Shown: positions 34,928 through 42,028 of the stretch, one piece after another
Numbering within the stretch: the stretch's first letter is position 1
Layout of the letters: each line of letters begins with the position of its first letter
DNA from: Vicinamibacterales bacterium
GTDB taxonomy: Bacteria > Acidobacteriota > Vicinamibacteria > Vicinamibacterales > UBA2999
Direction: 5' to 3'
Assembly (NCBI GenBank): GCA_041659285.1
Contig: JBAZYO010000009.1
Coordinates: 152,154 to 216,153 of the forward strand
Length of the DNA: 64,000 nt
Made by a program: the position numbers and the translations under genes
The notes under the pieces: generated by a model
What the model saw: only the letters and a program-made list of their open reading frames with translations
Databases searched by the model: none
Told to the model about the DNA's origin: nothing

Positions 34928-37288
34928 ATGATCAAGGCGACCTCCGCAGCGCCGGCGATGAACCATCGAAGCTGGTTCATCGACCAGATGGCTGACGAAC
35001 ACATGCTGCGCGAAGCGTGGTACCGCGTGCAGCGTGGTGGAAAAACCGGGGGCATCGACGGGATGACCGTCGATGCGTTCCGCCCCGATGTCGAACGGCG
35101 CCTGGCGCAGTTGGGCCAGGCGCTGAACACCGACACCTACGTGCCGTCACCGGTCAAACGGGTGCAGATCCCGAAACCGTCTGGCGGCTGGCGCACACTG
35201 GGCCTGCCGACGATCGGCGATCGCATCGCACAAACCGCGGCGGCCCTCGTCCTCCACGAGCGCATCGGCGCTCTCTTCTCGGATCGCAGCTTCGCCTATC
35301 GTCCCTTCCTTGGACCTCGCCGCGCCGCGCTCTACCTCCGCAGCCGCCTGGCGTCCGCGCGCTGGGTGGTCACCGCCGACATCGAGAAGTTCTTCGACAA
35401 CGTCGACCACCGCATCATGGCGGACCAGCTCCGAACAACCGGCATGGACGACGCGGGAGTACGGCTGATCCTGAAGTGGTTGACAGCGCCGGCCCACGAT
35501 GGCAACCAGCGGTACCAGCCAATCAAGGGCCTCCCGCAAGGATCACCCGTCGCACCCATCCTCGCGAACCTGTACCTCACCGGCTTCGACACGACGCTGG
35601 AGGCGGAAGGGTTTGCCCACATCCGCTACGCCGACGACTTCGTGGTGCTCGCTGGCGACGAAGCCGAGGCGCGCCGCGCCCTTGGTTACGTGTCTGCCTA
35701 TCTCGGCTCGCGCCTCCGTCTCGCGATTAAGCCCGCGAAGACCCAGATCGCCGAGGCCAACGAAGGCTTCACCTTCGTCGGTTTTCGCTTTGCCCGGGAC
35801 ACGTGGACCATCCCGGGCGAATCGCTGGCGCGCTTCCAGGAGGGAGTGGAGGCAATTCTCGCGCAGCCCGACCGACACGCGCTGATGAAGGTGGCGAAGT
35901 CCCACAACGACCTCGTCCGAGGCTGGCGAAACTACTACCACGGTAATTCCGGCGAGATGGACCGCCAACTCGCCGAACTGGACGCCTGGCGGGTGTGCCA
36001 GTGCCGGGCCCACCTGACCCGGTGCGAGCAGGATCCGGATGGCGCCGTCGTGTGGTTCGAGCGGCTCGTCGAAGAGATCAACGAGGTTGCGCCACCGGAC
36101 ACGTACTCGCACCACGAGGAGACAGCCAGCGGCCCACCTGACCTGCCACCTGACGATCTCGACCGGTGGCGGCAGGGCGAGGGGCAACATGGTGAGCAGA
36201 CAACGCGCGGCGGCGTGTTCGCGAGCACGCGGCAACTTCACGATGCCGCCATCGGCCGCCAGCAGCTGCCAGCGATCGCCGATGACGGCTGGCTCCGCGT
36301 TCCCACCTTTGGCAGCTTCGTGGCGAAATCGGCGGCCCTCCTCGTCGTCCGGCGAAAGAAGCAGGTGATCTTCGAGTGCCCGTTCGACGATGTGTCGTGC
36401 CTCACCATCGAAGCGAGCGGCGTGGCGCTCTCCACCGTCGTGATCGAGGAGTGCGCGCGCCGCGGGATTCCCGTGGCCGTTTGCCGTCTGTCTGGAAAGC
36501 CGGTCGCCCGCATCCTGCCGGCGCGATCACCGCTGGATGCCACGATGGTTCGCAGGCAGTTCGCCGCCAGTTCGGGGAGATCGGGAACGCGGTTGGTTCA
36601 GGCCATTCTCGCGGCGAAGCTGTCGAATCAGCGTGCGCTGTTGCTCTACCACAGCAAGTACAGGGGGAGGAGCGTCGCGGTCAGAAGGCGTCTGCTCGAA
36701 TCGGCCGGCACGATTGCGGAGTGCGCGCGCCAGATCGCGCTCCTGTCGGACGTGCCGATGCGAGATGCGAGGCGGCCGTTGTTTCTCGCTGAAGCCGGGG
36801 CCGCCGCTTACTACTGGCAGGCCTTCGCCTGCCTCGTTCCACCCGGGCTCGGGTTCAAGGGCCGTCTTCATCGTGAGGCGGACGACGTGGTGAACAAGGC
36901 CCTGAACTACGGCTATGCCCTCCTGCTCAGCCGGGTCTGGGTGGCCGTTCACCGGGCCGGCATGGAGCCGACCCTTGGCCTTCTGCACACGGGCCGGCGA
37001 CGGTCTGCCGGCCTTGTGTTCGACTTGATGGAGCCATTCCGCCAGCCGGTTGTGGACAAGGCGGTGCTTGGCCTGATCGGGCGCGGCGCCAGGCTGGAAT
37101 TGAATGAGAAGCGGGAGTTGACGCTCCGTACCCGCGCTCTGCTTCAGGGAGCGATCGCGCGCCGTCTCGACCGTGGGCGGAACAGCGCGTCCGGAGGTCT
37201 GCTCCACGACATTCATCGCGGCACTCTCGGTTTTCGGCGGGCGCTCAGCGACGGCACCGCGTATCAGCCCTATCGAATGACATGGTGA
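34928..37288 (+). CDS. cas1: Reverse transcriptase-Cas1 fusion
   Basis: 786 residues. Residues 1-300 are a group II intron-like reverse transcriptase with all core motifs: GIDGMTVDAF, VVTADIEKFFDNVDH (Asp151), GLPQGSPVAP and the YADD box (234-237). Residues about 300-370 resemble the maturase X domain (RGWRNYYHGN). A hydrophilic linker follows (about 370-455). Cas1 fills 456-755, with the beta domain first and the metal ligands Glu622 (AEAGAA), His687 (GLLHTG) and Asp699/Glu702 (FDLMEP) intact. Known RT-Cas1 proteins acquire spacers from RNA. There is no N-terminal Cas6 domain. The stop overlaps the cas2 start. An alternative ATG is at 34958. Confidence 0.95.
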   Translation: MIKATSAAPAMNHRSWFIDQMADEHMLREAWYRVQRGGKTGGIDGMTVDAFRPDVERRLAQLGQALNTDTYVPSPVKRVQIPKPSGGWRTLGLPTIGDRIAQTAAALVLHERIGALFSDRSFAYRPFLGPRRAALYLRSRLASARWVVTADIEKFFDNVDHRIMADQLRTTGMDDAGVRLILKWLTAPAHDGNQRYQPIKGLPQGSPVAPILANLYLTGFDTTLEAEGFAHIRYADDFVVLAGDEAEARRALGYVSAYLGSRLRLAIKPAKTQIAEANEGFTFVGFRFARDTWTIPGESLARFQEGVEAILAQPDRHALMKVAKSHNDLVRGWRNYYHGNSGEMDRQLAELDAWRVCQCRAHLTRCEQDPDGAVVWFERLVEEINEVAPPDTYSHHEETASGPPDLPPDDLDRWRQGEGQHGEQTTRGGVFASTRQLHDAAIGRQQLPAIADDGWLRVPTFGSFVAKSAALLVVRRKKQVIFECPFDDVSCLTIEASGVALSTVVIEECARRGIPVAVCRLSGKPVARILPARSPLDATMVRRQFAASSGRSGTRLVQAILAAKLSNQRALLLYHSKYRGRSVAVRRRLLESAGTIAECARQIALLSDVPMRDARRPLFLAEAGAAAYYWQAFACLVPPGLGFKGRLHREADDVVNKALNYGYALLLSRVWVAVHRAGMEPTLGLLHTGRRRSAGLVFDLMEPFRQPVVDKAVLGLIGRGARLELNEKRELTLRTRALLQGAIARRLDRGRNSASGGLLHDIHRGTLGFRRALSDGTAYQPYRMTW

Positions 37289-37539
37289 ATACCCTCGTAC
37301 TCTATGACGTCGCCACCCGACGGAGTCGCGCGCGGCTCGAGGCGCTGCTTCGCCAGCATGGATTCATGTGGCTGTTCCCTAACGCCCGCTGGTCGGAGCG
37401 CCCGTTCGCACGGCATGACCGGCTGGCGCTACGAGTACGCGCCTGCCTCCGCACTGAGGCCTACCGGGTCGTGTTCATCCAGATCTCGGCAAAGGAAAGG
37501 ACACAAGCTCTATGGCTGACCTCAACCAAGCCTCGATAG
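37282..37539 (+). CDS. cas2: Cas2, partner of the RT-Cas1 integrase
   Basis: 85 residues, close to the usual Cas2 length. The first strand TLVLYDVATRR carries the conserved Asp9, then RARLEALLRQHG and a C-terminal strand VVFIQIS, matching the ferredoxin-like Cas2 fold. The canonical QxSVFE segment is replaced by FPNARWSE, so it is a divergent member. Cas2 dimers bridge two Cas1 dimers during spacer integration. The ATG overlaps the RT-Cas1 stop (37282-37288), and the next gene begins inside cas2. Confidence 0.85.
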   Translation: MVNTLVLYDVATRRSRARLEALLRQHGFMWLFPNARWSERPFARHDRLALRVRACLRTEAYRVVFIQISAKERTQALWLTSTKPR

Positions 37540-38153
37540 TCGACGTTCGCGTCGTCGCGCTCTATCCGGGCAAGATCACCCGGCTGGCGGGTTGCCCTGG
37601 CGTACGGTTCCGCAGCCGGAAACAGGCGCAGTGCACCCTCGTGCCGTGCAGGATCGATGCACTCGACGGCCGCTCAGTGGCCACGCCGGAGTATCCGATT
37701 CCTGAAGGTACGCCGGCCCCGAAGTACCGACTGCAGTTCGAGACGACGCGGGTGCCGGTGGAAGACCGCAGGATTCTATGTGTCGTGCTCTCGGCCGAAC
37801 CGGAGGACTGGAAGGCGGACCCAGAGCAAACGCTGCTGTCCCCCATCTTCGACGATGGGCATCGGATGATCTTCGAGTTCCGTCGCGCCCACATCCTTCG
37901 TGTCGATCGGCGGGGCAACCTTGAAACGCGGCTGGTCGCTGTCGACCCCGTCCGCGGCGTCGTCGGCACCAAGACTATTCACCGATTCGACACGCGACTC
38001 ACAGGCTTGGCCACGCGATGCACCGAACATCTGGCGGGCGCAATCGATCTCTTTCCGATGCGCGACAGGGAGCCGCTCGCGCAACGGCCGCAGGTTCCGG
38101 AGGGAGAGGCCAATCTGTCGTTCGAGCCGGGCCGGCGAGCACGACTGAACTAA
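37512..38153 (+). CDS. Unrecognised protein, fourth gene of the RT-Cas1 operon
   Basis: 213 residues that I cannot match to a known family. The start lies 28 bp inside cas2 in another frame, so translation is coupled. No signal peptide, membrane helix or cysteine cluster is seen. The chain alternates short beta-type strands (IVDVRVVALYPGKI, RRILCVVLSAEP, RMIFEFRRAHILRV) with charged loops and has a basic tail (EPGRRARLN). It lacks the glycine-rich loop of Cas6 and RAMP proteins. By position it is probably an adaptation accessory protein, but no function can be assigned. Confidence 0.75.
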   Translation: MADLNQASIVDVRVVALYPGKITRLAGCPGVRFRSRKQAQCTLVPCRIDALDGRSVATPEYPIPEGTPAPKYRLQFETTRVPVEDRRILCVVLSAEPEDWKADPEQTLLSPIFDDGHRMIFEFRRAHILRVDRRGNLETRLVAVDPVRGVVGTKTIHRFDTRLTGLATRCTEHLAGAIDLFPMRDREPLAQRPQVPEGEANLSFEPGRRARLN

Positions 38154-38185
38154 GAACTCCTTATCTCGCGACGCATTCGACGCTG

Positions 38186-38213
38186 TTGCGCACACGCTCC
38201 ACGACGCTACAAT
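38186..38213 (+). promoter_or_regulatory. Sigma-70-type promoter for the toxin-antitoxin pair
   Basis: TTGCGC (38186-38191), a 16-bp spacer, and TACAAT (38208-38213). The ATG of the antitoxin starts only 6 nt after the -10 box, so the transcript would be leaderless. Confidence 0.5.
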
Positions 38214-38219
38214 GTCGCT

Positions 38220-38417
38220 ATGAGCGGACAGGCGGCAACCCCCAAGGCCCAGATGATCGAGCTCATCGACAAGCAGCCCGATGACAGTTCTTACGATGAA
38301 TTGCTTCGAGAACTGGCGTTCGCTCGAATGGTCGACCGCGGGCTCGCGGACTCCGACGCTGGTCGGACGGTTTCCCACGACGCGATGAAGCGGACGATCG
38401 AGTCGTGGCGGAAATAG
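38220..38417 (+). CDS. Antitoxin of a RelE/ParE-type module
   Basis: 65 residues, acidic, with a short helical pattern: MIELIDKQPDDSSYDELLRE, then ARMVDRGLADSDAGRTVSHD. This matches small antitoxins paired with ParE-type toxins. It overlaps the toxin start by 13 bp, the usual coupling. It should neutralise the toxin and repress the shared promoter. Confidence 0.8.
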   Translation: MSGQAATPKAQMIELIDKQPDDSSYDELLRELAFARMVDRGLADSDAGRTVSHDAMKRTIESWRK

Positions 38418-38695
38418 CCTGGACAGCTGAAGCACAGCGCTGGTTGAAGGACATTCACGAGTATATCGCCACCGACAATCCGGACGCGGCTCACCGCACC
38501 GTCAGCGCCATCCACGAACGGGCCCAGATCCTGCTGACCTTCCCTCAGGTGGGTCATCGGTACCGTGACGATCGTGACATTCGGATTCTGCTCTACGGTC
38601 ATTACCGCATCGCCTACCTCATCAAGCCAAACCGCGACATCGACGTGCTCGGCGTGTTTCACGGTTCGCTCGAGATTGAACGATATCTGACCTGA
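38405..38695 (+). CDS. RelE/ParE-family toxin
   Basis: 96 residues from a GTG start. Typical ParE/RelE strands are seen: AEIAWTAEAQRWLKDIHEYI at the start, then YRDDRDIRILLYGHYRIAYL and DIDVLGVFHGSLEIERYL at the end. ParE toxins poison gyrase while RelE toxins cut mRNA; the sequence alone does not separate these. It lies at the right side of the RT-Cas1 island and could stabilise it. Confidence 0.85.
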   Translation: MAEIAWTAEAQRWLKDIHEYIATDNPDAAHRTVSAIHERAQILLTFPQVGHRYRDDRDIRILLYGHYRIAYLIKPNRDIDVLGVFHGSLEIERYLT

Positions 38696-39127
38696 GCCGA
38701 TCCTCACGGTTTACGTGCGCCTCGGCGAGGGGGTAGCTTGGCCAATGGTGATTTCATCGAAGCCCTCTTGGTCCCGGAATGCACTTGAGTTCCGTCATCC
38801 GCTGGATGAATGCAGCCACAGATTCGACGCAGATGAGACGCCGATTGAGAACCGGGCGCGCTCCGCCGTTGACAGCGGGCCCGAGCGGCTGCTGATGGCC
38901 GCTGTCTCGTGGTTGGACGCCCTGGTTCCGGTGGCGTCCTCGGACCCCCGGCTCATCGGCGTGAATCGGCGTAAATCGGTGGCTGTATCTGTGGCACGCG
39001 CGCCACTATCCGACACGTCGCGTACGACATGGTCACGCACGGGGCGACGTCAACCGAAGTGAACTGCGGGAGTGGGCTTGTCTTTTCGTTACGTCTTGAT
39101 CCCTTCATCTCCTGTGAAGAGTGGTCC
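38696..39127. other. 432-bp gap with an inverted-repeat element, no gene
   Basis: Nothing protein-like is visible. The only structure is the 181-bp element 38815-38995. This gap forms the right boundary of the accessory island. Confidence 0.6.
38815..38995. repeat. 181-bp element bounded by inverted GCCACAGAT
   Basis: The left end reads GCCACAGATTCGACGCAGAT; the right end GGCTGTATCTGTGGC is its complement in part, and inner ACGCCGATT/AATCGGCGT copies also face each other. The short motif is that of the CAGATGAC repeats. The interior has no credible ORF. It may be a miniature mobile element. Confidence 0.55.
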
Positions 39128-40948
39128 CTATCTCGCCACCCGAAACGCCACCCACTGCTCCGCGGAGTGCTCGCCCGACAAGGCCGTGACGCGAAGGATG
39201 TAGGTGCCGTTGCCCAGGCTCGACACCGGCAGCAGCAGGCGGAGCCGGCCGTTCGTCAGGGGCGGCGCCTCGAGGGCGCGCAGCACGCCGCCCATCGAGT
39301 TGAGCAACTCCACCTTGACCTGGGGCGCCTCGCCGGCCGGCGCCGCGCACTCGATCTCCACGAGCACGCGCTCGGTGGCCCCGAAACGGGTCGCGGCCGT
39401 CGGCGACGGCGCCGGGTTGGCCTCGATGGCGCGCAGTTCGATCATGTTGCGCGCGCGCAGGAAGCGCGGCGTGGCCAGCACGATCGGGTTCTTCGACAGG
39501 TCGGGCACCACCTGCGTCTGCACCCAGCGGTCGATGGTCTCGCCCGCCGCCGTCAGCGAGGTGAAGCGGAGGCGCTGGCGGCCGGCCGGCAACTGGAACT
39601 GCGCCATCAACGGCAGCTCCCCGGGCGCGCCGCCAATCACCTGCGCCGGCATCACCTCCTTGCCCGCATCGTCCACGGGCAGGATCTCCAGGCGCGCGGG
39701 CTTGTCGGCGACCGCCGGGCCGGGCGCCGCTTCCCACGTGAACGTGAGGCGGGTGTGATCGCCGTCGCCCTTGGACACGCCGGTCCACACGTTCACGGCC
39801 CTCGTCGACGACGAATCGGCAATGGCCGCCAGCGCGGTGTTGAGCGCGGTGTTCACTGGCGTGGCCGCCGCTTCGGCCGCGGCGGTCAACTCCTTCTCGC
39901 TCGCCGCCCAGTAGCCGCGCCGCGCGGTGACCTTCACGCCACGGCGCTTCACGCGGACCTTGATCTCGTGGAACTTGCCGTCGTTGGTCCGGCGCGTGGG
40001 CGTGTAGCCGACCAGGTAGTAGGCGCTGGCGTCGGCCACCACGCCGGCCAGCTGGCGCTCGGGATCGTTGGTGTTGACGATGGCGCGGCCGCCGGTGTCG
40101 TAGGCGATGCGGCGCAGGATGTCGTCGCCGCCGAAGCCGACGCTGCCCAGCGGCCGGGGATCGATCACGTGAATGGTGACGTTGCCGCGGTTGGCGGCCT
40201 CCATCGCCTCCTTCAGCACATGGTCGTTCGGGCTGCCCAGCCGCACCGGCGGGCCCTGGCTGAAGAAGAGGATCGACTTGCGGCCCTCGCGCAGCCCGCC
40301 CAGCTGCGTGGCCAGCGCGCCCAGCGCGGAGAGCGTGACGCCGGCCCGCAGCTCCATCCAGTTGCGTTGAGACATCTGGGCCTCTTCCACGGGACTCTTC
40401 ACCGGGAAGATCTCGCCGCGGCGGCCTTCGAAGTTGCGGACGCGGCCCAGCAGCTCGGCCTTCGACCGCGTGTATTTCAGGTCGCGCAGGCTCTCGAGCG
40501 GCTCCATGATCACGGCGAGGTCGTTGGGCCCCAGCTGGTTGATGAAGGACGTGATCGCGTCGCGCAACGGCAGCGTAATCTCTGGCCGCTTGTCGATGTG
40601 GTAGTCGTCCAGGAAGATGCCGAACAGCCGCACGTCCTCGCGCGCGGCCTCGAGCTGCGCGTGCTCGCGCGACCGGATCTGCAGCGGCTCGTTCAGGTCT
40701 GACGTGCGCGCGCCGTCGACGCGCACGAACTTGATGGTCTCGACGACCTGGGGCACGTCGTCTTCGGTGACCTCGAAGTCCGACAGTTGCAGGTCGGCCA
40801 CCGGCTCGTCGCCACGCACGGTGGCGGTCACGTCGACGCGGACCAGGTCCGTGCCGGCACGGAAGATGGGTTGCTGCGTCGGTTGCTCGACGGCCGGTTT
40901 CGGTTCCTGGCCGTGCGCTCCGCCTCCGATCAAGCAGGCAACGATCAC
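39128..40948 (-). CDS. Large secreted VWFA-related protein
   Basis: 606 residues from a GTG at 40948, chosen because a longer start at 41044 would translate an inverted repeat. A short hydrophobic start (VIVACLIGGGAHG) precedes the family block VRVDVTATVRGDEPV and DFEVTEDDVPQVVE. A VWA-like core is marked by KSILFFSQGPPVRLG and VTIHVIDPRPLGS, followed by a beta-rich C-terminal domain (from about 400) ending NGTYILRVTALSGEHSAEQW. It is probably exported and adhesive or regulatory. It is the bigger of two such proteins in the window. Confidence 0.83.
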   Translation of the reverse strand: MIVACLIGGGAHGQEPKPAVEQPTQQPIFRAGTDLVRVDVTATVRGDEPVADLQLSDFEVTEDDVPQVVETIKFVRVDGARTSDLNEPLQIRSREHAQLEAAREDVRLFGIFLDDYHIDKRPEITLPLRDAITSFINQLGPNDLAVIMEPLESLRDLKYTRSKAELLGRVRNFEGRRGEIFPVKSPVEEAQMSQRNWMELRAGVTLSALGALATQLGGLREGRKSILFFSQGPPVRLGSPNDHVLKEAMEAANRGNVTIHVIDPRPLGSVGFGGDDILRRIAYDTGGRAIVNTNDPERQLAGVVADASAYYLVGYTPTRRTNDGKFHEIKVRVKRRGVKVTARRGYWAASEKELTAAAEAAATPVNTALNTALAAIADSSSTRAVNVWTGVSKGDGDHTRLTFTWEAAPGPAVADKPARLEILPVDDAGKEVMPAQVIGGAPGELPLMAQFQLPAGRQRLRFTSLTAAGETIDRWVQTQVVPDLSKNPIVLATPRFLRARNMIELRAIEANPAPSPTAATRFGATERVLVEIECAAPAGEAPQVKVELLNSMGGVLRALEAPPLTNGRLRLLLPVSSLGNGTYILRVTALSGEHSAEQWVAFRVAR

Positions 40949-40953
40949 GCAGT

Positions 40954-41041
40954 AGGGCCTGGCACGGTTACCTGCAAAACGACGCAAGTCCTGCACCCGT
41001 GGCAAGAATTGCGACCATTTCGATGTAACCGTGCCGGGCCC
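40954..41041. repeat. Inverted repeat GGCCTGGCACGGTTAC ... GTAACCGTGCCGGGCC
   Basis: 16-17 bp arms about 53 bp apart between divergent genes. The family is likely a dispersed palindrome, and it covers the spurious N-terminal extension of the VWA protein. Confidence 0.75.
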
Positions 41042-41068
41042 CATAGCTGCATCCTATACTGGCAACCA

Positions 41069-42028
41069 ATGTCCGCTGGAAAGACTTGGGCCTGCCCGCC
41101 GGAGCCTCGGCGAAGGTGGGATGTCGTGGGGATTGGCGCCAACTCCGTTGACTACGTGTACCGCCTGCCCGCCGCGCCACGCGCCGACAGCCCCACCGCC
41201 AAGTTGCGCATCAGCAGCCACTCGGTGTCGTGCGGCGGGCAGATGGCCACCGCATTGGCGGCCTGTGCCGGGCTCGGGCTCAGGACCGCCTACGTCGGCG
41301 CCGTCGGGACCGACGACAACGGCCGCCGCATCCGGCAGGAACTGCGCGGCCGCGGCATTGATCTGTCGCACCTGGTGACGCGCGAGGCGGCCAACCAGTT
41401 TGCCGTGATCACCGTCGATGAGCGCACGGGCGAGCGGGTCGTGCTGTGGGATCGCGACGATCGGCTGCTGCTGAAGCCGGACGAGGTCCCCGCGGCGCTG
41501 ATCGCCTCGGCCCGGCTGGTCCACGTGGACGATGTGGATGAAGGCGCGGCGATTCGCGCGGCCAGCCTCGCGCGTGAGGCCGGGGTGCCGGCCACGAGCG
41601 ACCTCGACCGCGTGACCGATCGCACGCCGGAACTGGTGGCCGCGGTCAGCATCCCGATTTTCGCCGAGCACGTGCTGCCGGCGATCACCGGCGAGGCCGA
41701 CCACGAACGCGCCCTCTACAAGCTGCGCGAGACGCACACCGGCATCCTGTGCGTAACGCTCGGCCCGCGTGGGTCGATGCTGCTGGTTGGTGACGAACTC
41801 TGTTACGAGCCCGGGGTCGAGGTGGACGCCGTTGACACGACCGGCGCCGGCGATGTGTTCCGCGCGGGATTCATCTACGCGCTGCTCAACGGGGAGTCGC
41901 CCCACTTCATCCTGCGCTTCGCGAATGCCGCCGCCGCGCTGAGTTGCACACGTCCAGGCGCGCTCAACAGCGTGCCCTCTCTCGCAGACGTGGTGGCGTT
42001 CATGGACGGGGCGCGAGCGCTTCGGTAA
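41069..42028 (+). CDS. PfkB-family sugar or nucleoside kinase
   Basis: 319 residues from the ATG at 41069. The N-terminal GIGANSVDYVYRLP and SCGGQMATALAACAGLG, and the C-terminal signature DTTGAGDVFRAGFIYALL with the catalytic Asp, define the ribokinase/PfkB fold. It phosphorylates a sugar or a nucleoside; the substrate is not evident. Residues 6-18 (PPEPRRRW region) come from a dispersed repeat at 41085-41121. Its 3' end overlaps the phosphatase gene by 29 bp, tail to tail. Confidence 0.9.
   Translation: MSAGKTWACPPEPRRRWDVVGIGANSVDYVYRLPAAPRADSPTAKLRISSHSVSCGGQMATALAACAGLGLRTAYVGAVGTDDNGRRIRQELRGRGIDLSHLVTREAANQFAVITVDERTGERVVLWDRDDRLLLKPDEVPAALIASARLVHVDDVDEGAAIRAASLAREAGVPATSDLDRVTDRTPELVAAVSIPIFAEHVLPAITGEADHERALYKLRETHTGILCVTLGPRGSMLLVGDELCYEPGVEVDAVDTTGAGDVFRAGFIYALLNGESPHFILRFANAAAALSCTRPGALNSVPSLADVVAFMDGARALR
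41085..41121. repeat. Intragenic repeat GCCCGCCGGAGCCTCGGCGAAGGTGGG in the kinase gene
   Basis: A diverged relative of the GGCGAAGGTGGA palindromes at 6739 and 19562, in frame at the N-terminus of the PfkB-type kinase. Confidence 0.6.

Noticed and set aside
34633..34983. CTGGTTCATCGA present in both the HTH gene (34633) and the RT-Cas1 N-terminus (34972), same frame
   Set aside because: Only 12 identical bases without a wider alignment; chance or a shared WFID motif is enough to explain it.
34928..36030. Group II intron or diversity-generating retroelement
   Set aside because: The RT is fused to a complete Cas1 with cas2 following. No intron domain V hairpin and no template/variable repeat pair was seen.
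40787..41068. Upstream extension of the kinase gene
   Set aside because: It is antisense to the VWA gene and crosses an inverted repeat; the ATG at 41069 begins the conserved fold.
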